A stretch of 64,000 nucleotides of DNA from NCBI RefSeq assembly GCF_011386835.1, contig NC_088804.1, positions 38,799,549 through 38,863,548 on the forward strand. Direction: 5' to 3'. This stretch comes from Chrysemys picta bellii (lineage: Eukaryota > Chordata > Testudines > Emydidae). The position numbers were made by a program, and so were the translations under genes. Under the pieces are notes generated by a model. That model was not told the DNA's origin and ran no database searches. It saw only the letters and a list, made by a program, of their open reading frames with translations. How positions within the stretch are numbered: the first letter of the stretch is position 1; the number at the start of each line of letters is the position of its first letter. This document shows, one piece after another, positions 21,600 to 32,389 of this stretch.

Positions 21600-22030
21600 G
21601 GTAAATCATCCATCTTTTGCACCGCTGGTCCTAATTAAGAGCCAGCCAATTCCCCTGCCTGCCGGCTTCCTCTCCCTAGCACAATACGTTATTTACCTGC
21701 GGCTAATAGGTTCAGCGGAGTAAGGACAGTCTTGTATCAAATGGCTGGATCGTGGCTTCTGACAGCTTGACAGACCCGTCGCCGGGACACGAGGGTTTCT
21801 AATGACAGGTTTTGTCGGCCGCGAGGTTCCAGCTGAACCCCACCGTTTTCCGCAGGTGACACGGCCGCCCAGATTTGAAACCCAGCCCCAGCCCAGACAG
21901 TTGAGGTGAAGAATATGGCACCGTGCGAGGCCAGGGAGCGCACTCGGAGTCGCTGCCGTGTTTAATTAATTGGAGTGGAACAATCCAGGTGCCGTGTGCA
22001 GTAATTACAGGCAGGCTCCCCACTCTCGCC
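21600..22030. promoter_or_regulatory. Putative conserved non-coding element, possible enhancer
   Basis: Motifs: CTAATTAAGAG near 21631, TTTAATTAATTGG at 21961-21973, AACAAT (SOX core) at 21979-21984, and the palindrome GTAATTAC at 22001-22008. Between the two AT-rich cores lies a GC-richer bridge (about 21780-21950), so this may be two adjacent elements. The close homeodomain-SOX pairing within 50 bp at the right end is the strongest regulatory hint. Confidence 0.42.
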
Positions 22031-23085
22031 CTCGGTGGTTTCCGGCTGTGATCCGGGGGAGGCACTGACCTGCTCCGATCAGATGGCGCCTGCTTTCGTT
22101 AAGGCAGGAGCGTTTCATTAGGCTTGGAGCAGGGAGCCCGTTTGCCGGCAATCCAAAGCGCAACCAGGGACAGTCTCCCTAGGGGCCGGGACCCTCCCTG
22201 CTGCATGTCCAGGGGTGTCTCACAGGGAACGGCTTCAGGGCTGGTTGGGGTATGGGGGGGCTCCCCGGTTCCCTCCTAGGTTGTAACCAACTAACAGCCA
22301 CCACCTCCCAGCTCCTTGGGGCCATGCGCTCACGTTGGGACCCCAGGCCTGCTGCCATGGGTACCACGAGAGCACAGGTCACCGTGGGGGATGGGCAAAG
22401 CTGGGGATGCAGGATAGGGGCTTAGTTCCTCATGCCCTCCACGGCCTGTATCATGGCAGCCCATCCTTCCAGGCCAGGCAGGACACCGCTCCCGGGGGGG
22501 GAAGGGGGGACACACACGGGTGCTGACCTCGAGTCAGCTGATCTGACGGGGAAATGTGCCCGGGGTGCCCAGGCCCACAGATCTGCCCCCTAGCGCCACC
22601 GGACCGAAGCCACAGCCAGCAGTGCCAGCAGGGATGGGGACGAGGAGAGCCGGCTTGTCAGCAATTTCACCTCTGAGCCAAAATCCCTGCCTGGGAAGAT
22701 GCCCCTGCTCCGCTGCAGTTCAAACTGTGCCTGAGCCCCTAGCCCAAAAGCAGCCACGGCAAGGCGGGCCAGCCCTGAAGGGACAGCAAAGCTCCGAAGA
22801 GGAGGAGCAGCAGCGAGGGGAAGGGCGCGAGGGAGGGAAAAGCAAAACAAACGAGCCAGCAGCTTGAGATGGCGTCATTGCCAAGGTCCTCCTGGCAGGC
22901 ACGGAGGGCAGCATTAATCACTGCCACGCAAGGCACGGCTTGTCCTTGCTGCCCCAGGGCCCGGTTCCCATGGTGCTACCCAGCCGCAGCGAGAGAGAGA
23001 GAGAGCAAGCTAGGGAACAAACCCCACTGGCATGTTTGTTCGGAAGCCCAGGCCCCTCGGCCTAGCGGCTCAGCCAGGCCTGCGT
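22031..23085. other. GC-rich non-coding filler
   Basis: Only a short (GA)n run near 22990 stands out. No exon or repeat family was recognised. Confidence 0.5.
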
Positions 23086-23089
23086 GGGA

Positions 23090-23225
23090 AGTGGCAAGTG
23101 ATTTATTTTAGCCAATTACTGGTGCACTTTTCCCTTCCCGGGGACCACACTTCATTGATTGAAACCTATTGAAAACAAATTAACCAGCTCTGGGATGCAA
23201 AGATCTGTTTATCGCTCCTCTGGAG
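23090..23225. promoter_or_regulatory. Putative conserved non-coding element
   Basis: AT-richer island with TTAGCCAATTACTGG, CATTGATTGAAACC and AAACAAATTAACC. These are homeodomain/TALE-like cores. No open frame and no repeat. Inference only. Confidence 0.35.
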
Positions 23226-24695
23226 GCTTGTGGGGAAGCCACGTGAACTGCGGCGCACGCTTCAGAGCCGCAGATTTCCTCTCCAGTGTGTCTGGGATGC
23301 CAGGCGGGGCGCAGACACCCAGACGGGCGTACCAGGACATCCCCCCGTGCCCGCCCGGGAGCGCTTCAGCCCCTCACAGCTTTACCTTGCCTACTGGATC
23401 CGCCTCTAGGCACGGCCACACAAGGCACAGGAGGTGTCATTTGAGGCCTCCCTTCCTCTTCCTCGGGGGGATGCCATGATTGCGAGCTGGATGCGGATCA
23501 GCCAGCGGGTGCTGAACCGGGAGAACAGGGCCCTTTCCACACAGCCTGCAGCAGGGCCAGTGGGGAGGGAGCAGGAGGGCTTGCCAGGGCCCAGCTGTTA
23601 AAGGCCTGTCCACACAGCACACGTTACCACGCATGGGGAACGTGTTATCACCTGGATCCGCCGCGGCTGGGCCGACAGGACCAGACCGCCTGATAAAATC
23701 TCTAGCAGCCAGGGCTGTCCAGGGCTCCCACGCAGCTCAGCGTCACGGCACCAACAGCTGCGCCGTGCACCCATCACGGACGAGAGTCTCCACGATCCTC
23801 CACACACCCCAGACAACACAGCGTTTATTGTGGTGATGGGCCCTAAATGGCTCCCAAGGGGTTGATCCTCTCGGCAGGAGGGACCAAGGAGACGGTGCAT
23901 TCGGACAGGGATGCCCAGCCGTCCCCGCCTCCCAGGCTGTCACCAGCAGTCGGCACAGGCAAGTGCAAATCTGTTCCCATCCTGTGCCCTGCCCTCCTCA
24001 GAAGCCGCCTTAACGACTGCGGTCTCCTTCCAGGCATGGCTTCCTTCGAACCACCGCAAAGCATTCTGGGGCCACAGGGTGGGCGCGTGGCAGGACAAGG
24101 GGCCGAGTGACTCCCCCACACACCCAGAGCCACGTGCTACAGACACGGCAGGGGTGGACGTGGCCTTCCGAGTCAATGCGCACACTTCACTCATGTGCCT
24201 CCCCAGCACAACCCTGCTCCCCCAGCTCTGTGCTTAGCCCTTTGCTGCCCGCGAACGCTCCCCAGCTTTCACCCAATCCATGCCGGGGAGAGTCTGGGGA
24301 AGAACCGTGCCAGATACCGGCAGGCAGCAGCAGCAGAGCCAGCAGGAATCAGGGGCCCCCACGCGAGTGCTGGATTGGGGCAGCCGCTGCATAAAGGTAC
24401 GGTTGGCGAGCGGGAGAAGAGGGGCGGTGTCTGTGGCACCGACATCCACGTCAGACCGGCCATTCCCAGCATCTCCCCAAATCCTCACCCAGCCCACTTA
24501 GCAACACCTTCCCTGCCCCACATATTCACTACTACGCACGGCGGTGCAGGGAGCATTGGGGGACTGCCCAGGAGAGCAAGGCGGGTCCTACCAGCGCCAG
24601 GCCTTGGCATTCCTGCTGCTGCGTGAGGCTCGAGGGAGGCGTGGTGCAGGTTTGCCCCCAAGCAGGTGAGTGCTCTCCAAGTTTTTCCTCCCTCC
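23226..24695. other. GC-rich non-coding filler
   Basis: No exon or repeat family was recognised. A consensus donor CAGGTGAGT occurs at 24663-24671 but has no acceptable exon on its 5' side. Confidence 0.5.
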
Positions 24696-24699
24696 TCCC

Positions 24700-24790
24700 C
24701 CGCTCCGCTCCCCTTAATGGGATAGGACACAGCAGTCTAGATTGCCAGCGCTATAATTATAAATAATTGAGTGTGTGAAAGGAACGGAGG
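24700..24790. promoter_or_regulatory. Putative short conserved non-coding element
   Basis: A compact AT-rich core with the palindrome ATAATTAT (24753-24760) followed by AAATAATTGAG, bounded by GC-rich sequence. Homeodomain-type motifs. Inference only. Confidence 0.33.
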
Positions 24791-25250
24791 CCGTATAGAG
24801 CAACTGGGTGGATGGAAAACGCAGCCAACTACCTGCCTGACCCACAAAAAGCCAGGCCCTGTGCCTTACGGCACGCCAGCGCACCGCCTGCCCCACCAGA
24901 GCCTCCTCAGGACAGCATCCAGAGCTGGTGCTGGGAGCTGGCTGCAACGCCACCTCTGCCCTCCTCCGTCTCAGCCCAACAGCCTTGGGGGCGACACATG
25001 GGCAGAGCTGGGAGCTCCCCCCGAGCGGGGCAGCAGCCTGTGTGCCGCGTGGAGGAGCGGGACAGAGCTCTACACAGGGACACGGACAGGCAGTGGGGGA
25101 CTGTTCCAATCCAGCGCAAGGGGCAGGCCTAGTCCCTGGGCTAGGCAGCTCACTTCCATAGGAGAGGCACAGGTAACGGTATTCACAGGTCATCACCTCA
25201 GGCTTTTCTCGCCAAGCAGTCAGGCATTACTGGGGTATAATCATAATTCT
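24791..25250. other. GC-rich non-coding filler
   Basis: Nothing recognised. Confidence 0.45.
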
Positions 25251-25254
25251 GTGC

Positions 25255-25440
25255 ACCTCCTTGTCACCTCAAAGCACTTTAGGAAGCCGCATAAAGTATC
25301 CTAGTCCCCCATTTACAGATGGGGAAACCGAGGCACAGAGCAGGGTAGTAACTTGCCCATGGTCACCTGGCGGAGTCCGGAATAGATCCTAGGTCTGCTG
25401 ACTGCTAGGCCAGTGCCCTCCCCACTGTCCCATGCTTCCT
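25255..25440 (-). mobile_element. MIR-type CORE-SINE, nearly full length
   Basis: The plus strand shows the reverse MIR order: AAAGCACTTTAGGAAG, CCCCCATTTACAGATGGGGA, GAGGCACAGAGCAGGG, AACTTGCCCATGGTCACC, and finally GCTAGGCCAGTGCCCTCC. The elements run from the 3' tail to the tRNA-like head of the SINE. Well preserved for an element this old. Confidence 0.75.
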
Positions 25441-26065
25441 CTCTAGGAGCACACGCGGGTGTGTTATGCCCGGGGACTCTGCCGAGCACGGGGGGACACC
25501 AGGGGTAGGGCAGAACAAGAAGTCAAGTCCTCTGGTGCCATACCCAGGCCCAGCCATGTGCCCGATGACTGAGCAGTGCCCGCTGCGGTGATGGGTCAGA
25601 GCGGGCAGAGACAGAACAGACCAGCCAGGCACGCTGTGAGCACCAAATACAGCCTCGGCCGCTAGACATCAAAGGGAGCCTCTGCTGGGCTCAGCCCAAA
25701 CCTGCAAGGGTGGAACATAGTCCCCTCCCTGCTGGGCAGCCCTCCCAGGCTGGGGGGCAGTTTCTGGGGGCGGGCACAGGTGGAGGAAGCTATGAAAGCT
25801 GCATGGGGCCATAGACCGGGGTGAGGTGGGGGGGGAAGGCCATGGAGATGGCAGGCACTTTCCATCTTCCACTGAGGGGCAACTCCTGTTCCACAAATGG
25901 GAGGCTCTGGAGGAAAGGGTCTCTCTGCCTATCCTAGTCCTGGAGGGCTCAGTGCTCAGTGCTCCGGGAAGGAAAGCACCCCATGGGAAGTCGCTAGGAA
26001 GAGGGGCTGGACAGGGAGGGAGGAGCTAGAGAGCAGGACCGCCCCCGGAGCAGCACATCTCCGCA
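25441..26065. other. GC-rich non-coding filler
   Basis: Nothing recognised. Confidence 0.45.
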
Positions 26066-26069
26066 CGGC

Positions 26070-26305
26070 GCTCTCTTTTGACATTAGCGCTTACCCAGAA
26101 GCTAATGATGGTGACCCCATTAAGTGAACCTGGCTGGCATTAATCTGACCATACACACACACACACACTAATCAGCTGTAACCGTGGCACCCGGCTCAAT
26201 TCAAATTGATTTACCGAGGCCGGGAATGGATACAAATGTGATTAAAGGCTTTTTATTTGACAAAGGTTCTCTAGAAAATGATTTAAATCAATTGCCAGGT
26301 AAGCC
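26070..26305. promoter_or_regulatory. Putative conserved non-coding element, possible exon edge
   Basis: An AT-rich block with CCATTAAGTGAACC, a (CA)9 run (about 26153-26168), CAAATTGATTTACC, GTGATTAAAGG and GATTTAAATCAATTG, ending directly in CAGGTAAGC (about 26297-26305), a strong 5' splice-site match. One frame stays open across 26184-26305 but starts only at a GTG and matches no protein I know. An enhancer is the first reading. An alternative or non-coding exon ending at the donor is possible. Confidence 0.38.
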
Positions 26306-27465
26306 TCGCGTTCTCTCTGTGCCGGGGCGCCGCGCCGGCTGGCCGAGACGCTGCTCGGGGAGAGAGCCGCCCAAGCGAAGGGCAGGACGTGCGTCCCACC
26401 CGCTAACGACTTGTTGTCCTTTGGCCAGAGTGTTCCTAGCGTCCAGGGGCCTGACTCACCGATGGAAAGGGTCCCATCGCCCCGCTGGGCGGTGTGGGAG
26501 TCAGGATCAGCGCTGCCCTTGGGCAGGACACAGCTGCCACCAAGGAGCTTAACACGCCCACAGCAAACGCCTGATCACGCCTCTCCAGCTGTGGGGAGGG
26601 ACGGCCTGGGCTCAGGACTCCACCCACTCCAGTCTGATGCCTTCACCTGGTGCCCTCACGGGACCAGTTCAGCTGGGTTTGAGCCCCATGCAAACCATGC
26701 AAAGACTGTCAGATCGCTGCAGTCCGCTGGCAAGAACCAGCTCCTCTGGGAGCAAGAGCCTCCCAAAGAATTCGCTTTTCCTTGGTCTCGTCCCAATCCC
26801 TGGTGCTCAAAGCACTCACCCACCACACCGCCTGGCATGACCAACAGGGACACCAGCAATAGCCAGGGGCACTGCGGGTCAGGGCCAGGGTGGGTGGAAG
26901 GACGCTGGACTGGGCCAGCCGGGGGCGCTGCTCCTCCCCACAGCCATTCTGACAGGCCTCATGCATCCCCAGCCCCTGCTACAACCTCTAACCAGCGCAC
27001 AGGGCTGGCGCCTGCCAGCAGCACTCCTGGGTTGGGTGGGGCGAGGAGGCGCTGCTGTGTGGGGTGTGGCACACCCTAGCCCCCAACAGAGCTATACTGG
27101 GAAGGGACATGCTCCTAGTGATCCTCGGGGCTGGGGGTTACAAGTGGGAGATCCCAGAATGCAGAGGGAGGCACTCAGAGGTGGGGGAGGGGGGATTAGC
27201 CTTTGCCCCCCCACCTTCACTTGCTCACTTGTCACCCACAGGCCCCATGGTTTTCACTGGCTGGAGTGAGGCCAGCGCAAAGACTGCCTTGGTAAACGGG
27301 CAGCTCTGCTCTCCGCTAGCCCAGCCCTGCAGGAGCTGAGCCCCCACCCCTACAGCCAAACATCCCCCCGACGAGGCGCCCGGGGCCTCTGCCATCAGCG
27401 CCTGCGAGTCCAAGAGCCACGCCCTGGCAACGGATCAAAGCCCATTCCGCCGAGTGCTGAGGCCT
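26306..27465. other. GC-rich non-coding filler
   Basis: Overlapping frames up to 222 codons resemble nothing known. No repeat family was recognised. Confidence 0.5.
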
Positions 27466-27467
27466 GA

Positions 27468-27640
27468 CCATTGTTCTTCAATTATTCAAACAATAATTGC
27501 AGCCTTATTTAAAGTCTAGTCTTGCATCCGCAGTGTTGCAGGCTGCCAAGCCCCACGCTACGCTGGTAGATTTACACCAGACCACGCTCCTGCTCTCACA
27601 TAGCCAATTAATTAAGTAAACACATTCATCAGCATGTTCT
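27468..27640. promoter_or_regulatory. Putative conserved non-coding element, possible enhancer
   Basis: Contains a perfect 8-bp inverted repeat (CAATTATT, 5-bp loop, AATAATTG; 27479-27499), AATTAATT (27606-27613) and GTAAACA (27616-27622, forkhead core). Between them, GGTAGATTTACACCAG is a fragment of the inverted-repeat element family. So the block may be an old exapted repeat with flanking homeodomain sites. Confidence 0.38.
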
Positions 27641-28080
27641 CAGGTGTGCAGCCAGAGAGGCAGCATGTCTCCTTCCCCACCACCTCGGCTCTGTCTCATT
27701 TCATCCCTGCCGGAGCCCGCCGCACTCACGTGAGCGGGGAAGTGGAAAGCAACCGGGCAGGGGCCACGCTGCTGCACGACCACTCTACCATTGCCACACC
27801 CACACCTGGCACGTCAGTGTCCTCTATACACAGAGGTCACGGGAAGCCATCGAGAGCAAAACTCCAAATGGAGTCTTCCCATTCCCTTCCTGGCTCGGGC
27901 CCGCAGGCCCGTAGAATGCCAGCCGTGAACTGGCCCAATGCACTCAGACAGGTTCAGCGTGACCTCTGTGTGCACAAACCTCTGCTAGAAATGGTGCTTG
28001 CAGACCCTGCCCTGGCTAATGCAGTGCCCCTCACCACCTGATTGTTCTGTGATCTGAGCAGTTAGTTAAAACATTGTGCT
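27641..28080. other. Non-coding spacer left of the minisatellite
   Basis: Ordinary sequence with no exon or repeat recognised. Confidence 0.45.
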
Positions 28081-29785
28081 ACACACAATGCGATATAAGC
28101 CTGCTGCTTCTGCGTCCAATACACACCCTCACACGCGCACACACAATGCGTGATACGCCTGCTGCTTCTGCGTCCAATACACACCCTCACACGCGCGCAC
28201 ACAATGCGATATAAGCCTGCTGCTTCTGCGTCCAATACACACCCTCACACGCGCACACACAATGCGTGATACGCCTGCTGCTTCTGCGTCCAATACACAC
28301 CCTCACACGCGCACACAATGCGTGATACGCCTGCTGCTTCTGCGTCCAATACACACCCTCACACGCGCACACACAATGCGTGATACGCCTGCTGCTTCTG
28401 CGTCCAATACACACCCTCACACGCGCGCACACAATGCGATATAAGCCTGCTGCTTCTGCGTCCAATACACACCCTCACACGCGCGCACACAATGCGATAT
28501 AAGCCTGCTGCTTCTGCGTCCAATACACACCCTCACACGCGCACACACAATGCGTGATACGCCTGCTGCTTCTGCGTCCAATACACACCCTCACGCGCGC
28601 ACACAATGCGTGATACGCCTGCTGCTTCTGCGTCCAATACACACCCTCACACGCACACACAATGCGTGATACGCCTGCTGCTTCTGCGTCCAATACACAC
28701 CCTCACACGCACACACAATGCGATATAAGCCTGCTGCTTCTGCGTCCAATACACACCCTCACACGCACACACAATGCGATATAAGCCTGCTGCTTCTGCG
28801 TCCAATACACACCCTCACACGCGCACACAATGCGTGATACGCCTGCTGCTTCTGCGTCCAATACACACCCTCACACGCACACACAATGCGATATAAGCCT
28901 GCTGCTTCTGTATCCAATACACACCCTCACACGCACGCACACAATGCGTGATACGCCTGCTGCTTCTGCGTCCAATACACACCCTCACACGCGCGCACAC
29001 AATGCGTGATACGCCTGCTGCTTCTGCGTCCAATACACACCCTCACACGTGCACACACAATGCGATATAAGCCTGCTGCTTCTGCGTCCAATACACACCC
29101 TCACACGCACACACAATGCGATATAAACCTGCTGCTTCTGCGTCCAATACACACCCTCACACGCACACACAATGCGTGATACGCCTGCTGCTTCTGTGTC
29201 CAATACACACCCTCACACGCACGCACACAATGCGATATAAGCCTGCTGCTTCTGCGTCCAATACACACCCTCACACGCGCGCACACACAATGCGATATAA
29301 GCCTGCTGCTTCTGTATCCAATACACACCCTCACACGCGCACACACAATGTGTGATACGCCTGCTGCTTCTGTATCCAATACACACCCTCACACGCACAC
29401 ACAATGCGTGATACGCCTGCTGCTTCTGCGTCCAATACACACCCTCACACGCGCACACAATGCGTGATACACCTGCTGCTTCTGTGTCCAATACACACCC
29501 TCACACGCGCACACACAATGCGATATAAGCCTGCTGCTTCTGCGTCCAATACACACCCTCACACGCACACACAATGCGTGATACGCCTGCTGCTTCTGCG
29601 TCCAATACACACCCTCACACGCGCGCACACAATGCGATATAAGCCTGCTGCTTCTGTATCCAATACACACCCTCACACGCACACACAATGCGATATAAGC
29701 CTGATGCTTCTGTATCCAATACACACCCTCACACGCACACACAATGCGATATAAGCCTGCTGCTTCTGCGTCCAATACATACCGT
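28081..29785 (+). repeat. 56-60-bp minisatellite, 30 units of two interleaved subtypes
   Basis: Units start with AATGCG at 28087, 28145, 28203, 28261, 28317 and so on to 29743. Subtype A continues ATATAAGCCTGCTGC; subtype B continues TGATACGCCTGCTGC. All share TTCTGCGTCCAATACACACC followed by a CACACG/CGCGCACACA tract of variable length. I count 15 A and 15 B units in the order ABABBBAABBBAABABBAABAABBBABAAA. TGTATCC replaces TGCGTCC only from unit 15 onward (units 15, 22, 23, 28, 29), so variants cluster in the right half. The unit is usually 56 bp, not a multiple of three, so it does not encode a repeat protein. Confidence 0.97.
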
Positions 29786-30720
29786 CTGTCAATATAAAAC
29801 ACACACAAAATCTATGTTAAAATAACATTATTAGGGTGGCAAAGTCAAGCACTCAAAAATTAGGAAATGCCCAAAGTAGGGCTGCCTGTGCAACATTAAT
29901 TCGGCCACCTTGTATGTCTCCATTATAATACAGTCTTTCATGACATGGTCACATATTGTTCTTTCCACTCTCAGATCTGGTGCCTGGCCCAAGCCAAGCC
30001 CGAATCAGCTTGGAGGCAGAGGTGACATGTGGAGGAAGGGGCATGTGGGGTCACGTGCCCCCTCCCGCTCCCCAGAGTTGCTGCTTAGCTTGTACGAGTA
30101 TGCTCACCCGGATTGAGCATGCTCAGTAACACTGCTGAAGCCAGCTGCCCTCACTCTGCCCTCCCACTAAACTATCAGCAGGTATGGCTTCACCCCAGTT
30201 GCTCAAGGTTGGAGCATACTCAGTCTCTCAGCACTAGGAGCAGTGGGCGGTTGGAGCATGCTCAGAGAGGGTGGACTCTTTGGAGTTTTTAGCGGCTAAA
30301 ATCGAAGCAGTCACTACTGAGTAGGTGCAAACTGTGATTTTTCAAAGGCAAATCTAGACGGATTTTCACAGGGACGACAAAGGGCACCTCCCTAACAGTC
30401 AGGCCCCCACCCTGCCAAATTTCAAGCCCCTGCTCCATACCCTGGGGGCATGAGGGATGTTCAAAGAAAAGGTCGCCAGAATTTTTGTAACGTTGCGAAA
30501 CAACATTTTGTTCTCTCGCCTCGCTCTCAGAAATAGCTTAACTGTTTTGGCTGAGCCGTTCCAAAATCATAACAATAATAATTCAGTCTGAGGCAGACAC
30601 CCTGCATGGGACATTTCAGCCCAAACAGTTTGAGTTTGGCCAAGTTATAAGCAACTGAAAAGGGGTCTTATAATGGGATGTAATAACCATCATAACAGGG
30701 GGCGCAATAATAGCTGGAGT
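29786..30720. repeat. Probable unclassified interspersed repeat, AT-richer
   Basis: About 930 bp starting with an AT-rich stretch just after the minisatellite. It includes phrases I recall as multi-copy in turtle and crocodilian DNA (GTCAAGCACTCAAAAATTAG; CGGCCACCTTGTATGTCTCC; CATAACAATAATAATTCAGT). Four GAGCATGCTCA-type motifs lie at 30096-30265. There is no reverse transcriptase or transposase frame and no clear terminal repeats. It may be two elements (about 29810-29990 and 30090-30720). The class cannot be decided by eye. Confidence 0.4.
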
Positions 30721-30734
30721 TACCAGTCCCGCCC

Positions 30735-30925
30735 ATAATACTGTGGCTTCGAGCACTGGGCACACAGGACTGCCTGGGATCTAATCCCAACGCTGGCACT
30801 GATTTGGTGTGACCCTGCCCCAACTCGCTTCCCATTTCTGGGTGTCAATTTCACCATTTGTAGTGCCGGGGTGAGCAGCCTGCCCTTATCGCAAGGGTTA
30901 ATTAGTGCTCACGCAGCTCTTTGGA
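30735..30925 (+). mobile_element. MIR-type CORE-SINE
   Basis: Runs head to tail: GTGGCTTCGAGCACTGGGCA, CTGCCTGGGATCTAATCCCA (B-box region), then GTGTGACCCTGCCCCAACTC, TCAATTTCACCATTTG and a 3' tail near TTAATTAGTG. The order and phrases match MIR (tgtgaccttgggcaagtc; tcagtttccccatctgtaaaatg). Confidence 0.65.
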
Positions 30926-31010
30926 CAGGCCAACCGTGTCACCAATGCTTGGGGTTATTCAGAACGCACGTGTGCACACACACCGACGCCTGTCCAGATA
31001 CTCTACATGG
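30926..31010. other. Non-coding spacer
   Basis: Nothing recognised. Confidence 0.4.
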
Positions 31011-31014
31011 GAAT

Positions 31015-31190
31015 TGCACCTGATTAGCGGCATATTTAGTAAAATGGTCGTGTGCCGTTGGTTTAGCGCCTAGTAAAACTCCCTGGAATAACAGTGGCCA
31101 TAGAAAGCCCATTAAAGGCTTGGGGGCACCATAAATTGAAAGCACTTTACACCTGTCTCTGGTTTTATGTGGATTTTTCCCCGAGGGCTG
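31015..31190. promoter_or_regulatory. Putative conserved non-coding element (weak)
   Basis: Balanced-composition stretch with CATATTTAGTAAAATGG, CCCATTAAAGGC and ACCATAAATTGAAAG. No frame or recognised repeat. Inference only. Confidence 0.28.
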
Positions 31191-32385
31191 ATGGTGACAA
31201 GAGACCGGTTCTGACTGGAGAGCTGGGCTGAGCGAAGTTAATTCCCAAAGCAGCAGGGCTGAGGGGAAAATTTGGGGAAAGAGGGTGGGAGGCGGTGGCG
31301 ACGGGCTGGGGCTCCAGCTAATGACCACAGCTCATACAGCCTGGCCCCACCGGCTGATTCAGTCCCTCAGCTGTTCATTGCCCCGCCTTCCCCCCCCCCC
31401 CCCAAATGATAGGTTATAAGCAAGGGGAGGAGAGACCTTGTGGGTTTGGCTTTACAAACCTCTCAACTGGGGTTCACCAAACCAGAGGAAATTCACAGGC
31501 TTCTTCTGGGATTACAGTCGTCTGTCAGGGTGATTTGGTTTTAGAACAAACCTGTTATTCCAGCTTAGGTTTGATGGCTCGCCAAAGCAGGTCTGCAGGG
31601 CTGAGTCAGGCCAACCCGCACTTTAGACAGGACTAACCATTGTATGTCTTCATGGAAAAGCCACCCGTCTGAATTTCCTCATCTTCCGCATGCTCCTATG
31701 GCTTCATCCAAAACTCACCGGGGTCAACAGGCGTCTTTCCATTGCTATCAGTGGGCTTTAGATGAGGCCTCTTAGGGGGATGATACCTTCTCCCCGCCCA
31801 GGAGAGCTCGATTTCTACCCTCCCGGGAATGGCGCAGTGGCTAGGATCCGGAACGGTGGCACGCTAGGGACACGACATGCTCTGGGGGGGCGGAGAGGGG
31901 ATGCTTATTCATTCCCTGATGGTAATCACCCAGAGGACATGGGTGCCCGGTCAGCCCCAGCTCCCACCCCTCTTTGCCCCTAACAGCCTTCTCCTTCCCT
32001 GTGCGCGAGGGTCGAGCAGAACCGGCTGCCCTGTGAAGAGTGCAGAGCCCCTCCCAGCACGGCACACGGGGGTGGAGAGGACTCAGTTGTTATGACACAA
32101 CTCAGGCGCTAACTGCAGCGTTCCCAAAGAGAGGAAGCGGCTGGAAGAACGGACTGTGTCTGGAAATGCTTTTGTGATTACTCGCCACTCTGGGGGGACT
32201 TGGGGAGGCTGCTCTGGACGAGCGCTCCAAAACTGACTCCAGATTAAGCAATACCCTTTCTCCACCTCCCTCCAAATGTCCCCGGGGAAGGAGGGGGCAG
32301 AGGAAGGCTGGGAGCTGACGTGGATTCCATTTATTAGGGTCCGTCTGGGCAATCACCTAAAAGGGAGGAGGGTCAGGAGTGCCAG
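31191..32385. other. Non-coding filler, no gene recognised
   Basis: Includes a C14 run (31390-31403). AATGGCGCAGTGGCTAGGATCC near 31828 resembles a tRNA-like SINE head without a B box. Otherwise nothing was recognised. Confidence 0.45.
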
Positions 32386-32389
32386 GCAC

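Noticed and set aside
26184..26305. Open frame across the AT-rich island as a coding exon
   Set aside because: It begins only at a GTG, has no good acceptor, and its peptide matches nothing I recognise. Kept as a possible non-coding exon edge.
28081..29785. CRISPR array
   Set aside because: Units are contiguous and nearly identical with no unique spacers, and the window is vertebrate.
28187..29808. Repetitive frames across the minisatellite (up to 139 codons) resembling a repeat protein
   Set aside because: The unit is mostly 56 bp, so the peptide pattern shifts frame from unit to unit. Frames on both strands are equally open.
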